Source: DATKAS01 sp963773315
GTDB taxonomy: Bacteria > Actinomycetota > Acidimicrobiia > Acidimicrobiales > DATKAS01
Assembly: GCA_963773315.1 (NCBI GenBank)
Contig: CAVZAF010000003.1
Location: 62,001 to 126,000 of the forward strand
DNA: 64,000 nucleotides
Direction: 5' to 3'
The position numbers and the translations under genes were made by a program. Of the stretch, positions 1-8,017 are shown in pieces. A model generated the notes under the pieces. It searched no databases. It had not been told where the DNA came from and saw only the letters and a list, made by a program, of their open reading frames with translations. Positions within the stretch are counted from its first letter, which is position 1; every line of letters starts with the position of its first letter.

Positions 1-229
1 TAGGTGACGTGTGCGCCCTGGTCGAACGCAGGCGACCTCGAACGCCGACCGTGTGCGGGTCGACGTCTTCTCGAAGATCAGCGCGATCTCCTTGCCGTCG
101 AGGCGCTTCGTCTCGGTGCCGGCGTACTTGGCGATCTTCAGCGCCTCCGAGAGCTGCAAGCAGGAACCGAAGCTCCTGCGGCTCGAAGTCGATCTCCTTG
201 AGGAAGCTGCGGTTGCGCAGGTTCAGCAC
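1..229 (-). CDS. argF: Ornithine carbamoyltransferase, N-terminal part (cut by window edge)
   Basis: Transfers the carbamoyl group from carbamoyl phosphate to ornithine to make citrulline (arginine pathway). The GTG start is preceded by AAGGAGGG and opens LNLRNRSFLKEIDF. The carbamoyl-phosphate loop FEKTSTRTR follows at about residue 55, then FEVA. Only about 75 residues lie in the window and the gene continues to the left. Two single-base indels are needed: one after RFLL, and one where an extra T separates FEVA from AFDQGAHVT. The family is clear from the STRTR loop and flanking residues. The anabolic (argF) or catabolic (arcB) form cannot be told from this piece. It is divergent from the amino-acid permease. 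Confidence 0.8.
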   Translation of the reverse strand, partial: MLNLRNRSFLKEIDFEPQELRFLLAALGGAEDRQVRRHRDEAPRRQGDRADLREDVDPHTVGVRGRLRSTRAHTSP

Positions 230-341
230 TCGACGGCCCTCCTTGCGCGCGTCTTGGCACGCCGGGCGGAATGTAACCCGGCCGGGTGAACAACGGGCGA
301 CGATGCCCGGGTTGCAACAACCGTTCCCTTATGGTGCAGCC

Positions 342-1661
342 GTGTCGACGGCAGGTGGCGCGGAAGTGGCGCCAGCGACCGAACGGAGGATGCTCGGGGT
401 TCGCCAGGCCGCGTTCATCGGCGTCGGGGCGATGGTCGGCGCGGGCATCTTCTCGCTGCTCGGAGCCGCCGGCGAGGTCGCCGGCGCCGCGGTGTGGATC
501 TCGTTCCTGATCGCGGGTGCCGTCGCCGGACTCCAGGGGTATTCCTTCGCCAAGTTCGGTGCTCGCTACCCCTCGGCGGGCGGGATGCTCGAGTACGTGT
601 CAAGAGGGTTCGGCGATGGTCACGTCACAGGCGTGATCGCCTGGCTGATCCTCGCCGCCAACGCCATCGTGACTGGGATGGTCGCAGTGTCGTTCGGCAG
701 CTACGCGAGCGAAGCGGTCGCCGACGGAAGCGAGACCTGGCTGAAGGTGTTCGCCGTGTTGGTCGTGGTCGCGATGACGCTCCTCAACGTGGTGGGTTCG
801 CGCGCGGTTGCGCGAGTGCAGACGGTCATCGTCATCGTCGTCATCGGCATCCTGTCGTTGTTCGCGGTGACGACTCTCGCCAACCTCAAGATCGACCTGC
901 TGGCGGTGTCGGGGTATCCGTCTGTGAAGGACATCGTCTCGAGCGTCGCGTTGACGTTCTTCGCGTTCTTGGGATTCGGCGTCGTGACGTTCACCGCGAA
1001 GGACCTGAAGCACCCTTCCCGCGAGCTGCCTCGCGCGATCTACCTCGCGCTCGGCATCGCGACCGTCATCTACGTCGCCGTCTCGCTCGGGGTGTTCGGC
1101 ACGCTCACCGTGCAGGAGGTGATCGACTCCGGCGGCACCGCGCTGGCGGTTGCTGCCGAGCCCACCCTGGGCCGGGCGGGCTACTGGTTGATGACGGTCA
1201 CGGCCCTGTTCGCGACCTCGGGGGCAACGAACGCCGGCCTCTATCCGGCGGCTGGGCTGTGCGAAGACATGGCGGCGAAGCGACAGTTCCCGCCCGAGCT
1301 CGGTCGACGCGTCGCGGGACGGGCGCCGGTGGGCATCCTGGTCACTGCTGTGATCGCGATCGTCCTCGCTGTCGGCTTCGACCTGACCTCCATCGCTTCG
1401 ATCGGCAGCGCGATCGCGTTGTGCGTGTTCACGTTGATCACCGCGGCTCACCTTCGGGTGCGGCGTGAGACCGGCGCGCACGCCGCGATCCTGTTGCTCG
1501 GCATCGCGAGCACCGTGACGGTGCTGGTCACCTTCGCGTTCACCACGCTCGTCGACGAACCGGCGACCGCGGTGACCCTCGTCGCGATCCTTGTGATCAG
1601 CATCGTCATCGATCTGCTGTGGAAGCAGACACGAGACCGTCGACTCCCTGCGAGCGCGTAG
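342..1661 (+). CDS. APC-family amino-acid permease
   Basis: Membrane transporter of the amino acid-polyamine-organocation family; substrate not predictable. After a short cytoplasmic tail the first helix carries GVGAMVGAGIFSLLG, the unwound TM1 substrate-binding motif of APC transporters. About 12 hydrophobic segments follow, ending in a charged tail (KQTRDRR). The GTG start is chosen because TATGGT lies at 330-335, exactly 6 nt upstream, which is the leaderless pattern seen throughout this window. An in-frame ATG at 303 lies upstream of that promoter. It is divergent from the ornithine carbamoyltransferase, so a role in amino-acid uptake is plausible but is only inference from position. Confidence 0.85.
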   Translation: MSTAGGAEVAPATERRMLGVRQAAFIGVGAMVGAGIFSLLGAAGEVAGAAVWISFLIAGAVAGLQGYSFAKFGARYPSAGGMLEYVSRGFGDGHVTGVIAWLILAANAIVTGMVAVSFGSYASEAVADGSETWLKVFAVLVVVAMTLLNVVGSRAVARVQTVIVIVVIGILSLFAVTTLANLKIDLLAVSGYPSVKDIVSSVALTFFAFLGFGVVTFTAKDLKHPSRELPRAIYLALGIATVIYVAVSLGVFGTLTVQEVIDSGGTALAVAAEPTLGRAGYWLMTVTALFATSGATNAGLYPAAGLCEDMAAKRQFPPELGRRVAGRAPVGILVTAVIAIVLAVGFDLTSIASIGSAIALCVFTLITAAHLRVRRETGAHAAILLLGIASTVTVLVTFAFTTLVDEPATAVTLVAILVISIVIDLLWKQTRDRRLPASA

Positions 1662-1800
1662 ACCTGGGGGAATGCGCGATGACCGCAGGTCCGCGACTCG
1701 GGCCGCATAGCCTCGTTCAGAGCTGAAGAGCACCTGAAGACCGCGCAGTTGGGCCGGCCACGGTCAGCGCCCGACGCGTCCTCACACAAGGAGGAAAGTG

Positions 1801-3038
1801 ATGCGGCAAGCAGGAACGCGTGCGAAGAACTCGCGAGGTTGGATGTTCGTCCGGTGCGCGGCGATCGCGGCAGGTGTCGCAGTTGTGCTCGCGGCATGCG
1901 GCGACGACTCGGGGAGCTCGAGCGGGACGACCGCGGCTACGGCGCCGGCAGACCCTGTTGCCGCCGCACAGGCGCAGGTGACGACCGCGCAAGAGCAACC
2001 TCGACACGGCCAACGGTTCGCTGACGTCTGCGCAGAAGCAGCTCTGCAGCGACGCTTCGGACTATGTGGCCGTGCTCGATCGCTACGGCAAGCTCTTCAC
2101 TCCCGACAGCAAGGCCACTGTCGGCGACGTGAAGACCGGCGGTGCCGACCTTCTCGCACCCAAGGACGCGGTGACCACCTCGGTGACCGCGGTCGACGCC
2201 GCGCAGAGCGACGTCACGAAGGCCCAGCAGGATCTGGCTGACGCGCAAGCCGCGCTTGCGGCAGCCCAGTCCGCCGCCGGAAACGCCGGTGCGACGACCG
2301 CGGCGCCGGCGACCACGACCACGCTCGTACCGCCGGCCACGATCACTCGCGTGAAGCAGGCCGAGTCTGACTTCCACGACCGCGACGGCCGGCATCAACG
2401 ACTCGACCCCGTTGCTGCAGGCCACTGCCGCGGTCAACTCGGCCGCGTTCGCGCTCGAAGTGGCGTGGTCGAAGCTGCTGCTGGACGCCAATTGCCTCAC
2501 CGATGCCCAGCAAGCCGAGGCCGTGAAGCAGATCACCGCCTACTCGGTGGAGCTCCAGACCGACCTGGCCACCGCGGGCTACTACACCGGCGCGGTGGAC
2601 GGCATCTACGGCCCGATCACCCTTGCGGCGGTCGAGAAGCTGCAGACCGACAGCGGCCTCCCTGCGACGGGCTTCGTCGACCAGGCCACCGCCCTCGCGC
2701 TCGAGAAGAAGCTCGCGAAGGCGAGCCTGCAGACTGCCGCGCTGCAGAGCGTGCTGAAGCTGCTCGGGTACTACTCCGGTCCGGTCGACGGAAAATGGAC
2801 TCCTGAGCTCACCGACGCCGTGAAGCAGTTCCAGACCGCCTCTGGGCTCGAGCCGACGGGCACGGTCGACACTGCGACGATGGCGGCCCTGCAGGCAGCA
2901 ATCGCCGCGCTCCCGCCGTCGGCGACAACCACGACGACGGCACCGACTACCGCGGCGCCTGGCACGACAGCGGCGGCGACCACCACCTCGCCGTCGACCA
3001 CAACCTTGGCGCCGGCGCACCCGATCGCGACCACTTGA
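1801..3038 (+). CDS. Peptidoglycan-binding-domain lipoprotein (two frameshifts)
   Basis: Exported lipoprotein with a signal peptide ending in the lipobox LAAC (residues ~31-34), then a Ser/Thr linker. A coiled-coil-like Ala/Gln-rich stretch of a type seen in cell-wall proteins comes next, followed by two PG_binding_1 repeats (GYYTGAVDGIYGP... and GYYSGPVDGKWTP...) and a Thr/Ala-rich tail. AAGGAGGAAAG lies just before the ATG, and a TAGCCT -10 candidate lies at 1708-1713. The reading frame changes near 2000 and near 2385. All three segments join into one sensible protein of ~412 residues, so indels in the sequence are more likely than a broken gene. It probably anchors to the cell wall; no catalytic domain is visible. 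Confidence 0.75.
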
Positions 3039-3188
3039 CGCACTCTGACCCTGTGGAGGTTGGGCAGCCAAGAGGGTGACGCGCCCGGCTCGGCGTATCC
3101 GTGATGCAGCCGTGTGGCCGGGCGGCTGGCGCGCCCGCCTTCTCGCCGCGCCGCTGCTGATCGAGCTCGGCTTGAGGAGACAGATTTT

Positions 3189-3217
3189 TTGGAGTGAGGT
3201 GACGGTCGCGTTACCCT
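3189..3217 (+). promoter_or_regulatory. Sigma-70-type promoter for the 3264 gene
   Basis: TTGGAG (3189-3194), a 17-nt spacer and TACCCT (3212-3217) lie about 45 nt before the ATG at 3264. They follow a T-run at 3185-3190. Unlike many genes here, this one has a real 5' leader and a GAGGGGAG ribosome-binding site. Confidence 0.5.
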
Positions 3218-3263
3218 CACGCCTCCACTCGTCGCTCGGGCGAGCCGGCGCGAGGGGAGCTCC

Positions 3264-3971
3264 ATGGCAGAGGACGAGACGCTGAGTTCGCTGTTCGGCA
3301 AAGCGAAGCGATGGGCCCGGCAGGAGATCAAGAACGCCACGAACATCGGAAGCGATCCTCGAGACCAGAAGACCGCGGAGGAGCAGAACGAGCGCCTCGG
3401 CCGTGAGATCGAGAGCGACGCGAAGCTCATGCGGGACGAGGCGATCATCTCGGCCATCACCCCGCAGTCCATCAAGGACTACCAAGCGATGACCGCGGCG
3501 AACAAGAGGGAGCAGGACGCCAAGAGCGAGGCCGAAGCGAGAGCCCGCCGTGTCGCCCGCACGAGCGCGAGCCGAGTCCAGCTGAGTGGCTACGTGACCG
3601 GAGCGGCCGAAGGCCTTGCCGTCGAAGCGTGGCGCACGGACGACGGAGCTCTCGCCGTTTCGGTCGAGTGCATCGACCCGGCCCCGATGACGAAGGGGAC
3701 GGTGTCGGGCTTCTGCTTCGCGATCCCTTCGTTCCACGGCGACGGCACGTATGTCCTCGACGACGACGACGTGAACAGCCTCGCGTACGAGCTGTACCTC
3801 TTCGACGACGACGAGTCGGACGGTTGGGGATTCCACCCGAGCTTCGGCCCCGGCGTCATCGTGGTGAGCGAGGGCTCAGCCGACGTGCAACTCGTCCTGG
3901 GGAGCTCGGGGAGCGACACCATCGATCTGCACGCCACCGTGGTGCTACCGCCCGTCGCTCCGCCGGCTTAG
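3264..3971 (+). CDS. Conserved hypothetical acidic protein
   Basis: I do not recognise the family. The N-terminal ~100 residues are highly charged and helical (many K, E, R, Q; coiled-coil-like). The C-terminal ~120 residues read as a beta-rich domain with an acidic patch (YVLDDDDVNS, FDDDESDGWG). There is no signal peptide and no membrane segment, so a cytoplasmic location is likely. The start is well placed after GAGGGGAGCTCC. The downstream hydrolase begins 21 nt after the stop, so the two may be co-transcribed. Confidence 0.65.
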   Translation: MAEDETLSSLFGKAKRWARQEIKNATNIGSDPRDQKTAEEQNERLGREIESDAKLMRDEAIISAITPQSIKDYQAMTAANKREQDAKSEAEARARRVARTSASRVQLSGYVTGAAEGLAVEAWRTDDGALAVSVECIDPAPMTKGTVSGFCFAIPSFHGDGTYVLDDDDVNSLAYELYLFDDDESDGWGFHPSFGPGVIVVSEGSADVQLVLGSSGSDTIDLHATVVLPPVAPPA

Positions 3972-3991
3972 GCGCTAGAGAATGGCTCGCG

Positions 3992-4882
3992 ATGACGGGC
4001 CGTCTCACTCCTCACGCGCAGCACCTGGGCAGCGGGATCGAGCGTCTGTATGTGCGCGACATCGGACGTGGCACGCCGATCATCGTCGTGCACGGTGGGC
4101 CCGACTTCGACCATGAGTATCTGCTCCCTGAGATGGATCGGCTCGCGGAGTCGTTTCGGCTCGTGTACTACGACCAACGGGGTCGCGGGAGGTCGTTTGG
4201 CGGTCAGCGACCAGACGACGTCAGCATCGCGAGTGAAGTAGCGGACCTCGACCGCGTCCGCGACCACTTCGGACTCGAACGGTTCGCGGTGCTCGGGCAC
4301 TCGTGGGGAGGGCTCCTGGCCACCGAGTATGGCCTCCAGCATCCCGAGCGGCTCTTGCATCTGATCCTCGTGAACACCGCTCCGCTCTCGCGCAGCGGCG
4401 TTGTCGCTCTGCGAGAGGAGCTGGCGCGAACGCGATCCCCTGAAGTGGTGGAGCGCATGGCCGCGTTGCGCTCGAGCCCGGCCTACGAAGCCGGCGACAT
4501 CGACACCGACCTCGCGTACTACCGACTGCACTTCAGCTCGGCATTGCGCCAACCCGACCTCCTCGAGCGCTTCCTGCCGCGTCTGAGGGCGGCGTTCACC
4601 CGCGAGCGCGTCCTGGCCGCGCGAGCGATCGAGAACCGGCTCTACGAGGAGACATGGGACCGCGAGGGCTACGACGTGGTCTCGCGACTCAGCGAGACCG
4701 ACATCCCCGTAGCGGTCATCCACGGCGAGAACGACCTCATCCCGGTCCAGATCGCCCGAGACATCGCCGACACGATCGCGCGATGCCGCTTCGTCGCGTT
4801 GGCCGGTTGCGGCCACTTCGCGTATCTGGAGACGCCCGTGCCGTTTCGGACGAGCGTCGCGGCCCTCTTCGACCCGGACTGA
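3992..4882 (+). CDS. Alpha/beta hydrolase, prolyl iminopeptidase-like (S33)
   Basis: Serine hydrolase of ~296 residues. Visible family marks are the oxyanion-loop HGGPDFDH near residue 30, the nucleophile elbow GHSWGG (Ser ~110), a cap domain of helices, the acid HGENDLIP and the catalytic His in GCGHFAYLE. HGGP plus GHSWGG is typical of proline iminopeptidases and related epoxide or lactone hydrolases, so the substrate is uncertain. The ATG before TGRLTPH is chosen because homologous sequence begins right after it; earlier in-frame codons overlap the preceding gene. No signal peptide. Confidence 0.8.
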   Translation: MTGRLTPHAQHLGSGIERLYVRDIGRGTPIIVVHGGPDFDHEYLLPEMDRLAESFRLVYYDQRGRGRSFGGQRPDDVSIASEVADLDRVRDHFGLERFAVLGHSWGGLLATEYGLQHPERLLHLILVNTAPLSRSGVVALREELARTRSPEVVERMAALRSSPAYEAGDIDTDLAYYRLHFSSALRQPDLLERFLPRLRAAFTRERVLAARAIENRLYEETWDREGYDVVSRLSETDIPVAVIHGENDLIPVQIARDIADTIARCRFVALAGCGHFAYLETPVPFRTSVAALFDPD

Positions 4883-4975
4883 GGTCGGTCTGAGGTCGAT
4901 CGCCAACCCGCCGGGTGAACCGCATCACCGGCTCCTGAATCTCAGGTCGAAGCGCACCAGCGAATCGTCACCGAA

Positions 4976-5338
4976 TCAGGCGACGGGTGGTGCTGCGAGC
5001 TCGAGGCCGCTGAGCGACGTGAGGCCGCAGATATCGAGCACTCGACGCGCGATCGGTGACACCGCGGAGATCCGCATCGTGCCGCCGCCTTGACGCACGA
5101 CCCGGTGGTGCAGCTGCGCCACCACGCCCGACCAGCCGGCATCGAGGAAGCGCACGCCTGCCATGTCGAGCACCATCTCGGCGGGTGAGGTCGACAGGAG
5201 CAAGCCGACCTCACCATGAAGGTCTCGCCGAGCGTCGAGGTCGAACTCGCCGCGCATGAGGACGAGGGTCGAGTCGGGCCGCGGGATGGCCCAGAGGAGC
5301 GCGGGGCGTCTTGCCGACCGAGCGAGCCTGATCCTCAT
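4976..5338 (-). CDS. STAS-domain protein (anti-sigma factor antagonist-like)
   Basis: Single STAS domain of ~120 residues: LVLMRGEFDLDARRDL forms the first strands, EMVLDMAGVRFLDAGWSG the central strand and phosphorylation loop. STAS proteins of the SpoIIAA/RsbV type are released or held by phosphorylation of a loop Ser. Here the usual D-S-S-G loop reads DAGWSG, so the phosphosite is shifted or altered. No partner kinase or sigma factor gene is adjacent. The ATG has no clear Shine-Dalgarno, and the frame stays open upstream to 5500, so the N-terminus is not certain. Confidence 0.7.
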   Translation of the reverse strand: MRIRLARSARRPALLWAIPRPDSTLVLMRGEFDLDARRDLHGEVGLLLSTSPAEMVLDMAGVRFLDAGWSGVVAQLHHRVVRQGGGTMRISAVSPIARRVLDICGLTSLSGLELAAPPVA

Positions 5339-5372
5339 TGGACCGCCCGGCCGCCAGGCTTGTGCACACTGA

Positions 5373-5405
5373 AGGCTCCCGCCACTACCCGCCAGACGGG
5401 AGCCT
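5373..5405. terminator. Inverted repeat upstream of STAS gene
   Basis: Nine-bp perfect stem (5373-5381 with 5397-5405, arm AGGCTCCCG) with a 15-nt loop. It sits between the divergent STAS and carbonic anhydrase genes, so it is more likely a regulatory or leader structure than a terminator. No T-run follows on either strand. Confidence 0.35.
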
Positions 5406-5563
5406 CCAGCGCTCCAACGCGAAGCGGCCCGCCCGCCGTCGCTCGGGCGCGACAGCTTGGCGTAGCACGGGCAAGTCGCATCGCACGGGGTACATCGCAC
5501 GAAGTGGACGCCGTGTTACAACGTCCCGCTCCGTGCCCAAATCGTGGGGCTACGGTCGGCCGC

Positions 5564-6091
5564 ATGCCGCTCTTCTCGTTCGAAGGAAAGTCGCCCACGA
5601 TCGCGCCAGACGCGTTCATCGCTCCCACTGCGACGCTCATCGGCGACGTCACGGTCGAGAGCGGCGCCTCGGTCTGGTACGGGGTCGTGATCCGGGCTGA
5701 CTACTCACCGGTGATCATCCGCCGAGGCGCCAACGTGCAGGACAACTCGCTGCTCCACGGGCCGCCCGACATGCCCACCGAGATCGGCGAGCGGGCGACT
5801 GTCGCCCACATCTGCGTCGTGCACGGGGCGACCATCGGGGAGGAGGCACTTATCGCGAACGGCACCACGGTGCTCGACGGTGCGCGGGTCGGCGCTCGCA
5901 CACTCGTCGCCGCGCACTCGCTCGTCGCCGCGAACGCCGACATCCCTCCGGGTGTGCTCGCGGCGGGATCACCCGCCGTCGTGAAGCGTGAGATCGCTGG
6001 CACGCCCGCCGAGTTCTGGGTGCAGACGAACCCGTCGGCGTACGCAGACCTCGCCGTCCGTCACCGCAAGGGCATCGAGCTGATCGGCTGA
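5564..6091 (+). CDS. Gamma-class carbonic anhydrase-like hexapeptide-repeat protein
   Basis: Left-handed beta-helix protein of 175 residues, probably a trimer, related to gamma-carbonic anhydrases (YrdA/PaaY group). Repeats such as IGDVTVESGASVWYG run through the chain, and metal-ligand histidines fall in NSLLHGPP, VAHICVVHG and the conserved downstream turn. TACGGT at 5551-5556 lies 7 nt before the ATG, so the transcript is probably leaderless. The stop overlaps the ATG of the next gene by one base (TGATG), so translational coupling is expected. CO2 hydration activity is not certain for this subgroup. Confidence 0.85.
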   Translation: MPLFSFEGKSPTIAPDAFIAPTATLIGDVTVESGASVWYGVVIRADYSPVIIRRGANVQDNSLLHGPPDMPTEIGERATVAHICVVHGATIGEEALIANGTTVLDGARVGARTLVAAHSLVAANADIPPGVLAAGSPAVVKREIAGTPAEFWVQTNPSAYADLAVRHRKGIELIG

Positions 6092-6660
6092 TGCGAAAGC
6101 TGGTCTTCATGATGTCGGTGTCGCTCGACGGCTACTTCGAGGGGCCAGACCACGATCTCGGCTGGCACCTCATCAGCGACGAGCTGCACCAGCACTTCAA
6201 CAACGAGCTGAGGGAGATGAGCGCGTTCATCGAGGGCCGCGTGAACTACGAGCTCATGGAGGGCTTCTGGCCCACCGCCGACGCCGATCCGCAGGCGCCA
6301 GCGCCGGTCAGGGAGTTCGCCGCCATTTGGCGTGAGACGCCGAAGATCGCGGTGTCACGAACGCTCGAGCGGGTCGGCCCGAACGCCACACTCATGCGCG
6401 AGGTCGATCCTGACGAGATCCGCGACATGAAGTCCGAGCCCGGCGGCGACATGTCCGTGGGTGGCGCCGACCTCGCCGCGACCTTCATCGCGCACGACCT
6501 GATCGACGAGTACCGGCTCTACATCCACCCCGTCGTGATCGGAGAAGGGCGGCGCCTCTTCCCCGACGGCGTGCACCTCGACCTCACACTCGTCGAGAGC
6601 CGCACGTTCGCGAACGGCGTCGTGCTGCTGAGGCTCAGCCCGGCGGCCGCAGCAGGCTGA
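6091..6660 (+). CDS. RibD C-terminal / dihydrofolate reductase-like protein
   Basis: NADPH-binding reductase fold of the RibD C-terminal family (189 residues). It opens RKLVFMMSVSLDGYFEGPDHD, the usual first strand and substrate loop of the family, and ends with the conserved EYRLYIHPVVIGEGRRLF. GGDMSVGGADLAATF is the cofactor-binding turn. True folate or riboflavin substrates are unlikely for a stand-alone member, and the substrate is unknown. It is coupled to the carbonic anhydrase-like gene. Its last 26 nt overlap the end of the convergent histidine kinase gene. Confidence 0.8.
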   Translation: MRKLVFMMSVSLDGYFEGPDHDLGWHLISDELHQHFNNELREMSAFIEGRVNYELMEGFWPTADADPQAPAPVREFAAIWRETPKIAVSRTLERVGPNATLMREVDPDEIRDMKSEPGGDMSVGGADLAATFIAHDLIDEYRLYIHPVVIGEGRRLFPDGVHLDLTLVESRTFANGVVLLRLSPAAAAG

Positions 6661-8017
6661 CCCGCATCGTCGTGCCGCGCGGCGTCGAGTGGATGGAGAT
6701 CTCGCCGTGATGCATGTCGACGACGATCTTGCGCGAGATGTCGAGCCCGAGCCCGGTGCCCTTCCCGACATCCTTCGTGGTGAACCACGGCTCGAACGCC
6801 CGGTTCTGCACGTAGGGAGGCATCCCGGGCCCGCTGTCCGTGACCTCGACGACGAGGCGGTCGGGCTCCGCCCGTGTCGTCAGGCGCAACGTGCCTTCGC
6901 CCTCCATCGCGTCGATCGCGTTGGCGATGAGGTTCGTCCACACCTGGTTCAGAGCGCCCGGACTCGCGAAGACCCGCGGCGCGTCGGGCGCATAGTCGCG
7001 CTCGACCTTGATGCGGTCCGTGAGCTTGGCCCTGAGGATCACGAGCGTGCTCTCGATGCCTTCGGTCACGTCGGTCGTCTGCATCGACGGACGATCCATC
7101 TGCGAGTACGACTTCGCCGCGTCGATGAGCTCGGACACACGTCCGGTCGAGCTCTTCATCTCCGCGAGCAGTGCCTGGCTCGCGAGCGTGTTCGCAAGCC
7201 ACTCCAGGCCGGGCTCGAGCGTGTCACCCTCGAGGATCGCAGCAGCGCGTTCGCACCACGCGACGTCGACGCCGGCAGCGGCGAGCGGGGGAGCGATGCG
7301 CCACCCTGCGCTCACGTCGTGGTCCGACAGCCAATCGGAGAGCTCCTCCTCGGCGTCGGCCAGCGCGCCCGCGTCACGCACGGCCGACGGATCAACTTCT
7401 CGTCGCAGCGCGTCGATGGCGACGAAGCGCTCAGACGACAGCGAGAGCTCGGAGAGCTGCACCAAGGAGGCGAGCATCGAGTCGCAGGTGGCGCTGAGCG
7501 CGTCGACGGACCGTGCGGCAGCCGAGGCCGGGTTGTTGATCTCGTGCGCGAGTCGGGCCGACATCTCCCCGAGCTTGATGAGCTCCTCACGCTGTCGAGA
7601 CAGAGTGTCCATGCTGCGCACCGTCTGGAAGAAGCCCTTGATCATGTGCACGCCGAACGGTGTCCACTCGCCAGCGAGCCGACCGAGGTCGGCTGAGGGG
7701 ACCCTGAGCATGTGACCGGCGTCCTCGCCTCGGCCAGTCGCCAGGTAGCTCGCGTCGGCCCACGCCTGGAAGCCGCCCGCCCATTGCCCGGGCCTCTCCA
7801 TCGTCATCATCACGACCGGCTCCGACCGCCCCGCCCTGCGCACGATCTGGACCCTGCCGTCGAGCAAGACCCACCAGAAGTCGGCGGGATCACCCTCTTT
7901 GAACAGCTCCTCGCTGACCTCGAACGCGACCTTCTCGGCGACCGCAGCGAGATCGGCCACCTGCGCGTCGGTGAGCCCGTCGAAGATGAAGATCGGACGC
8001 AGCTCGTCGGCCAGCAT
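6635..8017 (-). CDS. Cyclic-nucleotide-binding sensor histidine kinase
   Basis: Soluble kinase of 460 residues with no membrane segment. Residues ~10-125 form a CRP-type cNMP-binding domain (LFKEGDPADFWWVLLDGRVQ). A DHp helix follows with the phospho-acceptor His158 in LAHEINNPAS, then a HATPase domain with an N-box (NLIANAIDAMEG), G1 (DSGPGMPP) and G2 (GKGTGLGL). It is translated from an ATG overlapping the stop of the upstream receiver/reductase gene (TGATG), so the two are made together and very likely form one signalling pair. The sensed ligand could be a cyclic nucleotide or a redox state relayed by the partner. Confidence 0.9.
   Translation of the reverse strand: MLADELRPIFIFDGLTDAQVADLAAVAEKVAFEVSEELFKEGDPADFWWVLLDGRVQIVRRAGRSEPVVMMTMERPGQWAGGFQAWADASYLATGRGEDAGHMLRVPSADLGRLAGEWTPFGVHMIKGFFQTVRSMDTLSRQREELIKLGEMSARLAHEINNPASAAARSVDALSATCDSMLASLVQLSELSLSSERFVAIDALRREVDPSAVRDAGALADAEEELSDWLSDHDVSAGWRIAPPLAAAGVDVAWCERAAAILEGDTLEPGLEWLANTLASQALLAEMKSSTGRVSELIDAAKSYSQMDRPSMQTTDVTEGIESTLVILRAKLTDRIKVERDYAPDAPRVFASPGALNQVWTNLIANAIDAMEGEGTLRLTTRAEPDRLVVEVTDSGPGMPPYVQNRAFEPWFTTKDVGKGTGLGLDISRKIVVDMHHGEISIHSTPRGTTMRVSLLRPPG

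Noticed and set aside
303..341. ATG at 303 as start of the permease
   Set aside because: It lies upstream of the TATGGT box, so the transcript would not include it; GTG 342 fits the leaderless pattern.
600..1733. Long minus-strand open frame opposite the permease
   Set aside because: Arg/Asp/His-rich shadow caused by high GC at codon position 3 of the real gene; no start signal or family.
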